The notes beneath the pieces were generated by a model that did not search any database, had not been told where the DNA came from, and worked only from the letters and a program-made list of their open reading frames with translations. Below are positions 14,099 to 20,122 of a stretch of 20,122 nucleotides of DNA, piece after piece; within the stretch, counting starts at the first letter, position 1; each line of letters opens with the position of its first letter. The DNA lies in assembly GCA_045580105.1 (NCBI GenBank), contig JAZNNH010000065.1, positions 1 to 20,122 of the forward strand, read 5' to 3'. Made by a program: the position numbers and the translations under genes. Source of the stretch: RGIG5579 sp045580105 (lineage in GTDB: Bacteria > Bacillota > Clostridia > Oscillospirales > SIG627).

Positions 14099-14899
14099 AT
14101 GGGATTTCTTAGTGGAAAAACAGTCCTTATCACAGGCGGCGGAAGAGCCGTTTTGTCGGACGGTTCTGCCGGTTCCATTGGATACGGTATTGCAACCGCC
14201 TATGCAAAGGAAGGCGCAAACATTGTAATCACGGGTCGAAACGAACAGAAATTGCTGGATGCAAAGGAAGAGCTGGAGCGTCTTTACAGCGTGAAGGTGT
14301 TGCCCATTCAAGCTGACATTTCTGCCGACGCCGACAACCTTGCCACCGTCAACGCAGTGGTTGAAAAAGCCGTAAAAGAATTCGGTGGGATCGACGTTCT
14401 GATCAACAACGCACAGGCCTCTGCTTCCGGTGTTCCGCTGACTGCACACACCAAGGAGCAATTTGATCTTGCCATTTATTCCGGTCTGTATGCCGCATTC
14501 TATTATATGCAGGCATGCTACCCCTATCTTGCCAAAGCAAAGGGCAGCGTCATCAACTTCGCTTCCGGCGCAGGTCTCTTTGGCAACTACGGTCAGTGCG
14601 CATACGCAGCTGCCAAAGAAGGCATTCGCGGTCTTTCCAGAACGGCAGCCACCGAATGGAGCAAGGACGGCATCAACGTAAACGTGATCTGTCCCCTCGC
14701 TTGGACCGCTCAGTTGGAAAAGTTCAAAGAAGCGTATCCGGATGCTTTTGAAAAGAACGTTCACACTCCCCCAATGGGATATTTCGGCAATCCCGAGCTT
14801 GACATCGGAAGAGTTTGCGTTCAACTTGCTCATCCCGACTTCAAATTCATGACCGGCGAGACCTTGACCCTCGAAGGCGGTCTCGGACTTCGTCCCTAA
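14099..14899 (+). CDS. Short-chain dehydrogenase/reductase, unknown substrate
   Basis: NAD(P)-dependent oxidoreductase of the SDR superfamily. The cofactor motif is split: TGGGR and GSIGYGIA are separated by a Gly/Ser-rich insert (AVLSDGSA) where classical SDRs have TGxxxGIG; the SIGYGIA half resembles the enoyl-ACP reductase type. NNAQASASG replaces the usual NNAG. The catalytic Ser sits in NFASGAG and the Tyr/Lys pair in YAAAKEG, so the enzyme should be active. The end (FMTGETLTLEGG) is the usual SDR terminus. At 266 residues the length is slightly above normal. AAGGAGG lies seven bases before the ATG. Codon bias is similar to rubrerythrin, indicating good expression. No promoter is obvious; it may be transcribed by read-through from rubrerythrin. 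The substrate cannot be told. Confidence 0.88.
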   Translation: MGFLSGKTVLITGGGRAVLSDGSAGSIGYGIATAYAKEGANIVITGRNEQKLLDAKEELERLYSVKVLPIQADISADADNLATVNAVVEKAVKEFGGIDVLINNAQASASGVPLTAHTKEQFDLAIYSGLYAAFYYMQACYPYLAKAKGSVINFASGAGLFGNYGQCAYAAAKEGIRGLSRTAATEWSKDGINVNVICPLAWTAQLEKFKEAYPDAFEKNVHTPPMGYFGNPELDIGRVCVQLAHPDFKFMTGETLTLEGGLGLRP

Positions 14900-14940
14900 C
14901 TTCCCCGAAGTGATTTTCAAGAATCAATCTATTGCTCAAA

Positions 14941-14975
14941 AAAAGGACTATGACTTTCGTCATAGTCCCTTTTTG
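14941..14975. terminator. Terminator between the SDR and PspC genes, copy 1 of a repeated stem
   Basis: GGACTATGAC / GTCATAGTCC form a perfect 10-bp stem around TTTC, with AAAA before and TTTTT after, so it serves the convergent SDR (+) and PspC (-) genes. The same 14 bases AAAAGGACTATGAC and the same right arm recur at 17300-17330. Confidence 0.9.
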
Positions 14976-14983
14976 TTGTGTAA

Positions 14984-15181
14984 TTATTGAATTTCAATTT
15001 TATCGGGAATCACGAGGGCAGCGATGATGTACGCTAAGATTCCGCTTCCGCCAAGGATACAAAACAGCACCAGGGCAAGACGGATGATGGTAGAATCCAT
15101 TTCAAAATACTCAGCGATTCCCCCGCAAACACCGCACAGTTTCTTATCAGTAGATGATTTATAAAGTCTTTTCTTGCCCAT
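14984..15181 (-). CDS. PspC domain membrane protein
   Basis: Small membrane protein of the PspC family, 65 residues. The order is typical: basic start (MGKKRLYKS), DKKLCGVCGGIAEYFEMDSTIIRL, then one hydrophobic helix at ~residues 37-58 (LVLFCILGGSGILAYIIAAL) and VIPDK. PspC domains take part in envelope stress responses in other bacteria. As a lone short copy, as here, the role in Firmicutes is not settled. AAGGAG lies eight bases before the ATG, and a good promoter lies 29 bases further up. It is the last clearly chromosomal gene before the accessory segment. Confidence 0.9.
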   Translation of the reverse strand: MGKKRLYKSSTDKKLCGVCGGIAEYFEMDSTIIRLALVLFCILGGSGILAYIIAALVIPDKIEIQ

Positions 15182-15209
15182 ACGATTTACTCCTTCCAGG
15201 TTTTATTCT

Positions 15210-15238
15210 ATTATAAACTAAGTTTCTTCCTTTTTCAA
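15210..15238 (-). promoter_or_regulatory. Promoter of the PspC gene
   Basis: Minus-strand TTGAAA (complement of 15233-15238), 17 bases, perfect TATAAT (complement of 15210-15215): the same hexamers as the ispD promoter. Confidence 0.75.
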
Positions 15239-15394
15239 GTATTTTTAACAGAACAAAAAATTTTTCTCAAGTTTCCCTCTTCCGAGCAAAAGATAAAAAA
15301 TTGATATGAATCCAAAATTATCAGAATCTGCAAAGAGTGACCGCTATATAAATTATCTTAGCTAAGTTTCCAAATGGTATAAAACACACCTGCA

Positions 15395-16666
15395 TTGAAT
15401 GTTTTACGGTTTTATGATATCAAAAGAGCCGATAAAGCAAACAAGACCAATTACTACGGCGAATTACAAGAAAAACTCCTTGCCTTTGCCGAGAAAAAGG
15501 AAGGCGATGCCTTCAAGCAGAGAAAGGCGAAAGTAGAAAGCCTCTATGCAAACGGACTTGGCAAAGCAAACGATGAACTCACGAATGACCTTATCGGCGA
15601 GTACATTTACGGCGAAAAGAATTCTGATTTTATCAAAAATTTGTCCGTAGAAAACAAAAACCTTTTCAAATGGCTTTGGGACGAAGTTAAGTATCTTTAC
15701 AATATGGCAACCGCAGGAAGCCAAGAGCAGAGAGAACTTCTTCGAATCAAGAAACTGTTTGAAAAGGCATATCGTGAAAGCGCAAAGGCAAAGACCGAGG
15801 CTAAGACCGAGGCAAAAGGCACAGTTGATTTTAGTTTGGAATCAAAAACCCAACCTGGAAAACTTGACCCGAGAACTGTAACAAAAACCGATGTTGTTGA
15901 TATGTTGAATCAAGTCGGGGAAGGTGCTATTTATGGAAACACTTATATCCCTGTACGAATTAACACTCCATCAACCCTTATTTATTGGGCTTCCGAACGG
16001 AGAGGAGATATTATTGACAACAATCCTATTGCAATAAGTGCCGAAAAAGCGTTCAACGCAATGAATCGCTCCGGCGAAACCGAAAGCGGCAGACCTAATA
16101 TGTTATCTGCTGACGATATGGTTTCGATGATCGAGTCAATGAACGACCCTCAATATATCGTTTACCAAGGGGCAAATGATAGATATGTCGAGGTTGTTCA
16201 ATTTAACACAACAACTGGTGATACAGCCTTTGCAGTTATAGAGATAGGTAACGATAAAGACTCTGTATATATGAACGGTTACGAGGGCGGTTTATATAAC
16301 ATTCTTGTAACTACTTATCCGCCAAAAGCAGGAAAGTTAAAAGAATTACTTAAAAACCCTAACAACCAAGTAATTTATGACAAAAATAAAGATGCGCCGC
16401 AAAGAACTTCCGGCAGCACTGTGCCTTCGGTATTGAACGACGCATCTTTCTTCGAGGACAGTTTACCAAATTCGGAAGATTCTGTCAAGAGGGAATTTTC
16501 GCTCTCCGATTCCAACGGCAATCAACTCTCCGAGGGTCAGCAGAACTATTTCAAGGATTCTGTTGTTCGTGACGAAAACGGCAATCTCAAGCCTATGTAT
16601 CACGGCACTTCGCAGGGCGGTTATACTGTCTTTGATACTTACGGAAGCAATTACGGCTTATTTGGT
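15395..16666 (+). pseudogene. Truncated phage/ICE polyvalent protein (metalloprotease tail, MuF-C/barnase-like region, ART start)
   Basis: Remnant of a very large mobile-element protein. There is no credible start: the first usable codon is TTG at 15395 without a ribosome site, so the front is missing. Visible parts, by likeness: a helical segment typical after a polyvalent zincin domain (NDLIGEYIYG, NLFKWLWDEVKYLYNMATAG; ~60-125); a Lys/Glu/Ala linker with a KTEA repeat; a MuF-C or barnase/EndoU-like toxin region (~165-365) with ERRGDIIDNNPIAI and PQYIVYQGANDRYVEVV; and the start of an ADP-ribosyltransferase-like domain (QNYFKDSVVRDENGNLKPMYHGT, GGYTVFDTYGSNYGLFG). The ART homology stops abruptly at GLFG (16666), where the frame runs into an unrelated gene. 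Both ends are thus lost. Domain names are from memory of the families. Confidence 0.65.
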
Positions 16667-16711
16667 ATACTAAGAAAAACGAGAAATCAACATTTAAAAG
16701 AGGAGCAAATG

Positions 16712-17266
16712 ATGGATACCTGTTTTGATGTTAATAAAGTATTTCAAGATCGATTGGCAGTAAGTTTTGGTCTTGATAAATACCACTATATTGTAAGCAG
16801 AGTGAACGAAACCGATGTTTCGTTAGATGCAGATTTTCAAAGAACATTCAACGGTTTCTATATCGTTCGACGCAACGAGTCATGGAGAAAGACTTACTAT
16901 GAACACCTTGAAAAAATGAAATCTGAAACCCCTACCTTTGCAAGCATTCTTACATATTTGTTCGAAAAGACAGGAAACATCGAACCTTCTTTTTCCAGCA
17001 AAATGCTTGCAACGATATATCCAGACAAACCCATTTGGGATAGATATGTTGTTCAAAATCTAAACCTCGAATTAACAGGTCTTACCAAACAAGAGCGATT
17101 GAAAAATGCCATTTTCCTTTACTTAAAAATAGAAAAGTGGTATGAGGAATTTTTACAAACGGATAAAGCCGAAGAATGTATCAAAACATTTGACCGTCTA
17201 TTGCCGGATTACAGATGGCTGTCAAGTATTAAGAAAATTGATTGTATTCTTTGGAGCATTAGATAG
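16712..17266 (+). CDS. Accessory protein of unknown function with DKPIWD motif
   Basis: Although the frame is open upstream as well, this looks like a separate gene. AAGAGGAG lies six bases before the ATG at 16712 (another ATG lies directly before it), and an extended -10 (TGG-TATACT, 16663-16671) sits at the point where the upstream homology ends. The 184-residue product starts near DVNKVFQDRLAVSFGLDKYHYIVSR, has a mainly helical middle, and a conserved-looking end: GNIEPSFSSKMLATIYPDKP followed by IWDRYV, then the closing KKIDCILWSIR. The SSKML...PIWD pattern vaguely recalls the helix-hairpin-helix and catalytic Asp area of HhH-GPD glycosylases, but I would not assign that. It is followed by a strong terminator and lies just outside the inferred element end. 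Confidence 0.7.
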   Translation: MDTCFDVNKVFQDRLAVSFGLDKYHYIVSRVNETDVSLDADFQRTFNGFYIVRRNESWRKTYYEHLEKMKSETPTFASILTYLFEKTGNIEPSFSSKMLATIYPDKPIWDRYVVQNLNLELTGLTKQERLKNAIFLYLKIEKWYEEFLQTDKAEECIKTFDRLLPDYRWLSSIKKIDCILWSIR

Positions 17267-17299
17267 CTTCTAATTTGTCAAATGAAACATAAAAAAAAC

Positions 17300-17340
17300 A
17301 AAAGGACTATGACACAAAATGTCATAGTCCTTTTTCTTTT
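17300..17340 (+). terminator. Terminator, copy 2 of the repeated GGACTATGAC stem
   Basis: AAAGGACTATGACA (17301-17314) pairs with TGTCATAGTCCTTT (17320-17333) around CAAAA, followed by a T-rich tail. The arm bases match those of the terminator at 14941-14968. Confidence 0.9.
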
Positions 17341-17377
17341 TATTAGTCCAACGGCTTCATTGTGGGGAGTACTTTTG

Positions 17378-17508
17378 TATTTTCACGAATTGCCACTTAT
17401 CGTTACAAAAACCCACGGATAAAGGGTTTTCAATATTCTATTTTCACGAATCGCCACTTATCGCAACTTATTGCCACGGTCAAATGTCGTAAAAATTGTC
17501 GTAAAAAC
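17378..17508. repeat. Cluster of direct repeats, probable integrase arm-binding sites at an element end
   Basis: Two 29-base direct copies at 17378-17406 and 17439-17467 differ at three positions; each contains CACGAAT-Y-GCCACTTATCG. A third core ATTGCCAC lies at 17470-17477, so cores occur at 17389, 17450 and 17470. Between the first two copies is a 7-bp hairpin AAAACCC/GGGTTTT (17408-17430). A 12-base tandem repeat TGTCGTAAAAA(T/C) follows at 17485-17508, ending just before the stop codon of the next gene. Tn916-type integrases bind imperfect direct repeats inside the element ends with their N-terminal domain; such an integrase lies 1.4 kb to the right. The assignment is by position and type, not by a match to known sites. 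Confidence 0.6.
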
Positions 17509-17510
17509 AC

Positions 17511-18119
17511 TTATTTTTCTTTAATCTTTTCAATAAGATTTTTCTTAATTTCATTGAACTCTTCATCTGTCAAAACTTTGTCATCACATAGCTGTTTTAG
17601 CATTTTTAATCTTTCGATAACTTCGCTATGGCTCTTGTCAATAGCATTTGACATCAGTTCTTCCACTTGAACATCATTATTAATTACAGCTTGTATCATG
17701 CTAATAGTATCTTTTTCTTCGTCTATTGGGAACAGGTATTTTGACATGATTTCAAAAACCGCAATCAAACTTGCTAAATATGTAACCGAAACAGAAAGCA
17801 AAGATACCATAGACGAAACAGAATCGCTATTACGATTACATATCAAAAATACTGCAACTGCTATTGTTAAAACGCCAAGTAATCCAATGAAAAACCAAAA
17901 AATAAACTTTTTAAGAAAATTGTTGGTTTTTACTCTATCCCTACGTTGTATTATATAATCGTCTAATAAATCAGTTAGTTTTCCGTTTCGCTTTACAAAC
18001 TGTGCATGAACATTCATAAGTTGTTCTGCATATTCTTCGTTTTTTGTGGGCTTGCTATCAAACTTTGAAGTCATTAAATCCCACAAAACTTTTCTATATA
18101 AAGGATTGTCTATATTCAT
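17511..18119 (-). CDS. Two-TM membrane protein with SHOCT-like C-terminus
   Basis: Unrecognised 202-residue protein. Residues 1-68 are polar and charged, with a helical look (NEEYAEQLMNVHAQFVKRNG). Two hydrophobic helices lie at about 71-94 and 101-125, joined by a very short loop, so both ends face the same side, probably the cytoplasm. Residues ~165-200 (ERLKMLKQLCDDKVLTDEEF) match the SHOCT pattern, a short helical oligomerisation tail. The ATG overlaps the stop codon of the ImmA-like peptidase gene by four bases (ATGA), so the two proteins are made together. Base use is visibly richer in A/T than in the chromosomal genes to the left. Tail and coupling suggest a membrane partner or substrate of the peptidase; this is inference. 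Confidence 0.72.
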   Translation of the reverse strand: MNIDNPLYRKVLWDLMTSKFDSKPTKNEEYAEQLMNVHAQFVKRNGKLTDLLDDYIIQRRDRVKTNNFLKKFIFWFFIGLLGVLTIAVAVFLICNRNSDSVSSMVSLLSVSVTYLASLIAVFEIMSKYLFPIDEEKDTISMIQAVINNDVQVEELMSNAIDKSHSEVIERLKMLKQLCDDKVLTDEEFNEIKKNLIEKIKEK

Positions 18120-18679
18120 GCCTGTACCTCTTCTATACGTCTCTGAGCCAACTCTTGAGGCACTTTATATCGTTCTGAAACTTGAGAACTTGTTACATTG
18201 GCATTGTTGTTTATAAACTCAATTAAATCATTTTTAGGAATCAAAAGACTAGCAGCAATATAATCCATACGCTGTTCTTCTTTGTCTGACGAATAGCTGT
18301 CTTTATGGTCTCTTGCCGCTACTACTATTTTTTTATCATAAGCATTCGTCTTTTCACTTATATAATGAGCTAATTCATGTGCCACAATAAATTTCTTTGT
18401 GTTAATATCTTTGGAGCAGTTGTAAGCAATAATCTTATTTGAATCAAACCCATCAACTTCATCCACGAACTCATTAACAGCAAGAAGTCCTTCTAATTGC
18501 TCTTCAAATTCAGCCCCTCGAACATCAAAGCCTAAATCTGTTGCAACTTTAAAAATGTCAACGGGCACTACGAGTTTTATTTTCATTTTTTCAACAAATG
18601 CTTTTATTAAATCTTCCATTTCCTGCATTTCTTGCTTTGAAAATTTAACAGCCATTATATACACCTGTAGCCTTTCCAT
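18116..18679 (-). CDS. ImmA/IrrE-type zinc metallopeptidase
   Basis: Predicted cytoplasmic gluzincin-like peptidase. The HELAH motif (His101, Glu102, His105) in FIVAHELAHYIS is intact, and the downstream third ligand fits Glu135 in KEEQRMDYIAASLLIP, the family pattern. The N-terminal ~60 residues are a helical lead-in with VPVDIFKVATDLGFDV, also typical. In ICEBs1, ImmA cuts the HTH repressor ImmR and releases the element; here no HTH gene is paired, and the partner is a two-TM SHOCT-like protein. The ATG at 18679 is preceded by AGGAGG nine bases away; that site lies in the right arm of a 16-bp hairpin. A second in-frame ATG at 18655 has only AGGTG. A promoter is predicted at 18764-18792. Confidence 0.88.
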   Translation of the reverse strand: MERLQVYIMAVKFSKQEMQEMEDLIKAFVEKMKIKLVVPVDIFKVATDLGFDVRGAEFEEQLEGLLAVNEFVDEVDGFDSNKIIAYNCSKDINTKKFIVAHELAHYISEKTNAYDKKIVVAARDHKDSYSSDKEEQRMDYIAASLLIPKNDLIEFINNNANVTSSQVSERYKVPQELAQRRIEEVQA

Positions 18680-18689
18680 ACTTTATCAC

Positions 18690-18731
18690 CTCCTCATATA
18701 TTTTTTCCTAATAGTAAAAATATATGAGGAG
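18690..18731 (-). promoter_or_regulatory. Long hairpin in the 5' leader that covers the ribosome site
   Basis: CTCCTCATATATTTTT (18690-18705) and AAAAATATATGAGGAG (18716-18731) are perfect 16-bp inverted repeats around a 10-base loop. Read as minus-strand RNA, the 3' arm ends in GAGGAG, which is most of the AGGAGG ribosome site of the ImmA-type gene. The predicted transcription start (~18757) lies upstream of the whole hairpin, so it would be in the leader. Confidence 0.7.
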
Positions 18732-18763
18732 ATAAATACAAATAACACTGATTCTCCATAACT

Positions 18764-18792
18764 ATATTACCAAAAAAATGTGAATTTTTCAA
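18764..18792 (-). promoter_or_regulatory. Promoter of the ImmA/SHOCT operon
   Basis: Minus-strand TTGAAA (complement of 18787-18792), 17 bases, TAATAT (complement of 18764-18769) preceded by TGG, an extended -10. The leader to the ATG would be ~78 bases and includes the hairpin at 18690-18731. Confidence 0.55.
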
Positions 18793-18832
18793 GTCTCTAT
18801 AAGAATATTTTCAATTTTTTCACTCTCCAGAG

Positions 18833-18862
18833 AAACCCACCACAATATATAGTGGTGGGTTT
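18833..18862 (-). terminator. Hairpin after the integrase gene, possible weak terminator
   Basis: AAACCCACCAC (18833-18843) and GTGGTGGGTTT (18852-18862) form a perfect 11-bp stem around an eight-base A/T loop, 22 bases after the integrase stop. The minus-strand tail is TTTCTCT, poor in T, so it may end transcription only partly or serve as a recombinase or RNA-stability element. Confidence 0.55.
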
Positions 18863-18884
18863 GTGCGATATATCATTTTATGGG

Positions 18885-20122
18885 TTAGGCAATCTGCAAT
18901 ACACCTTGCAGTTTTTGAGATTTCTGCTCTTTGAGTTCCTTTGTTGCCTCGTTGTATATATCCATTGTGGTCGAGGCATCACTATGCCCCATAATGACTT
19001 GTATATACTTTATATTACTCTCCACTTCGCAAAGTCGGGTGCAGAATGTATGCCGTAAATTGTGCATAGAGAAATGCGGTAACAACAAAGGGTCTCTTTC
19101 TTCTGCAACTGCCTTTTCAGCTTCCTCTTTGTTATAATCACGGATAATTCGTGCGATTGCCCTGTTGAGAGCCGCAGGCGAATATACCTCATTATAACGA
19201 TTGGTGAAAACAAAATCACTCAAACCGTCAACAACAGCTTGGCAACCACCGTTCTTGATTTGTTGTTCTCTCGTCTGTAACAGGGCTTCACGGACTTCGT
19301 CAAACATGGGCACCTCTCTGGTGCTATTTGTCGTTTTAGTCGCATGGATATGGAACTCGCATTTTCCGTCCTTGTTCTTGCGATAGAGCATATTGTGGTT
19401 TACGAATATTACCCCACCTTTGAAAAAACAATCAGACCATTGGAGACCAATCACCTCGCCTACACGACACCCTGTTCCCAAGCAAAATGTGAATAGGGGT
19501 AACCAATGCTTATACTGTTTAGACTGCCGTACGAAGTCCATAAAAGCCTTCTGTTGCGGTGCAGTAAGGGCATGTCGTTGAGCCTTCTCCCATCCGCAAT
19601 TCTGCTTAATTTCTTTCATAAGACCGTCTATGGGGTTTTTACGGATATAATCATCACGGAATGCCATTGTGAATATCGGGTTCAAAATGGTGTGTATAAT
19701 TTCCATACTGTTAGGTTTGAACCCAACATCATAGATAAGGTGCATATAAAATGCTTTCACGTCGCTATACTTGATAGCAGTTATTTTTCGTTTGCCCAAA
19801 TCTTCGCTGACATACTTGGTATACATATAAATGTAATTTTCACGGGTTGACGGGCGAAGATTCTTTTTCATCGCCATATACTTCTCAAAGAAATAATTAA
19901 GGTCTGTTCTCTCTGCGGTATAGGTATCAAGACCGTCTTCCAAATCGCGCTTGATTTTTTGTTCCATTTCCCGAAGAGATGAGTCACATTTCTTGCCCAT
20001 AGGCACTCTATCGGTGGGAACAAGTTTCCAACTGTAAACGGTCCGTCTTTTCCCAAGGCGGTCTTTATATTTATATTCATATCTTCCGTCTTCTCGTTGG
20101 AACTCACCTTTTTCTAATATCC
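18885..20122 (-). CDS. int: Tn916-family tyrosine recombinase (integrase), 5' end outside the window
   Basis: Site-specific recombinase that cuts and rejoins the ends of an integrative element. The frame stays open to the right edge, so the start is missing; the GTG at 20006 is not the start. The N-terminal arm-binding domain is seen in KGEFQREDGRYEYKYKDR and VYSWKLVPTDRVP (~20000-20115), which closely follow the Tn916 Int pattern. The SAM-like core-binding domain follows (NLRPSTRENYIYMYTKYV). The catalytic domain has TGCRVGEVIGLQW (first Arg), HNLRHTFCTRL (His-x-x-Arg), GHSDASTTMDIYNEAT (His and the nucleophile Tyr), all present. It should be active. Transcription runs toward the ImmA/SHOCT genes and the repeat cluster, as int runs toward its element end in Tn916; the rest of the element would lie to the right. 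Confidence 0.92.
   Translation of the reverse strand, partial: ILEKGEFQREDGRYEYKYKDRLGKRRTVYSWKLVPTDRVPMGKKCDSSLREMEQKIKRDLEDGLDTYTAERTDLNYFFEKYMAMKKNLRPSTRENYIYMYTKYVSEDLGKRKITAIKYSDVKAFYMHLIYDVGFKPNSMEIIHTILNPIFTMAFRDDYIRKNPIDGLMKEIKQNCGWEKAQRHALTAPQQKAFMDFVRQSKQYKHWLPLFTFCLGTGCRVGEVIGLQWSDCFFKGGVIFVNHNMLYRKNKDGKCEFHIHATKTTNSTREVPMFDEVREALLQTREQQIKNGGCQAVVDGLSDFVFTNRYNEVYSPAALNRAIARIIRDYNKEEAEKAVAEERDPLLLPHFSMHNLRHTFCTRLCEVESNIKYIQVIMGHSDASTTMDIYNEATKELKEQKSQKLQGVLQIA

Noticed and set aside
14009..14920. A 303-codon open frame on the minus strand across the SDR gene
   Set aside because: It is a shadow of the SDR codon bias: the opposite strand codes a complete SDR with catalytic residues and a perfect ribosome site, while the antisense product has no recognisable motif and a Cys/Gly-rich composition.
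17378..17508. A CRISPR array or replication iterons
   Set aside because: Only two full copies with a 61-base period and a third core at 20 bases; no regular repeat-spacer pattern, no cas or rep gene. Integrase-arm sites fit better.
18833..18862. Attachment core at the hairpin beyond the integrase stop
   Set aside because: It is a clean inverted repeat placed as a terminator, with no direct repeats around it; the repeat cluster at 17378-17508 is the better end candidate.
19868..20107. A small separate gene upstream of the integrase
   Set aside because: This frame overlaps the integrase frame, which itself stays open to the edge and codes a clear arm-binding domain there.

Overview
The window looks like the chromosome of an anaerobic, low-to-medium GC Firmicute of the class Clostridia. 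Supporting signs are strong AGGAGG-type ribosome sites, TTGACA/TATAAT-type promoters, a rubredoxin-bearing rubrerythrin, the MEP isoprenoid pathway, and a Tn916-family integrase at the right edge. I cannot name the species from the sequence.

Positions 1-15240 are compact housekeeping chromosome. They hold the 3' end of valS, a divergent ispD-ispF unit, an orphan solute-binding lipoprotein with a tiny membrane protein, and an operon of two membrane proteins and a biotin ligase lacking its DNA-binding domain. Next come a 1394-residue helicase-family protein, an hpt-dtxR pair (purine salvage and a metal sensor with iron-type ligands), a cytidine-deaminase-like gene, and tRNA-Arg(CCT) with a perfect consensus promoter. 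The stretch ends with a DUF1643-lipoprotein-ybaK operon, rubrerythrin, an SDR oxidoreductase and a PspC-domain gene. Most units are closed by clear hairpin terminators, several of them bidirectional.

Positions 15241-20122 are accessory DNA. A broken phage/conjugative-element 'polyvalent' protein runs in frame into an unrelated small gene, giving a misleading 623-codon open frame. After a terminator come imperfect direct repeats (17378-17508) that resemble integrase arm-binding sites. An A/T-rich two-gene operon follows, encoding an ImmA/IrrE-type metallopeptidase and a two-TM SHOCT-like protein, and then a Tn916-type integrase that runs off the right edge. I infer that one end of an integrative element lies near 17340-17480, with its body to the right of the window, and that the peptidase/membrane pair is cargo between int and the element end.

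The strongest unusual signals are four. (1) The giant helicase-nuclease family protein has lost its Walker A lysine, Walker B residues, motif VI arginines and nuclease glutamate while keeping an intact frame, a promoter and a ribosome site. (2) A 16-bp perfect hairpin would bury the Shine-Dalgarno of the ImmA operon. (3) The ImmA/SHOCT membrane pair sits in the element tip. (4) ispD lacks an ATG start and is preceded by an ATG-ATT-TGA minigene.
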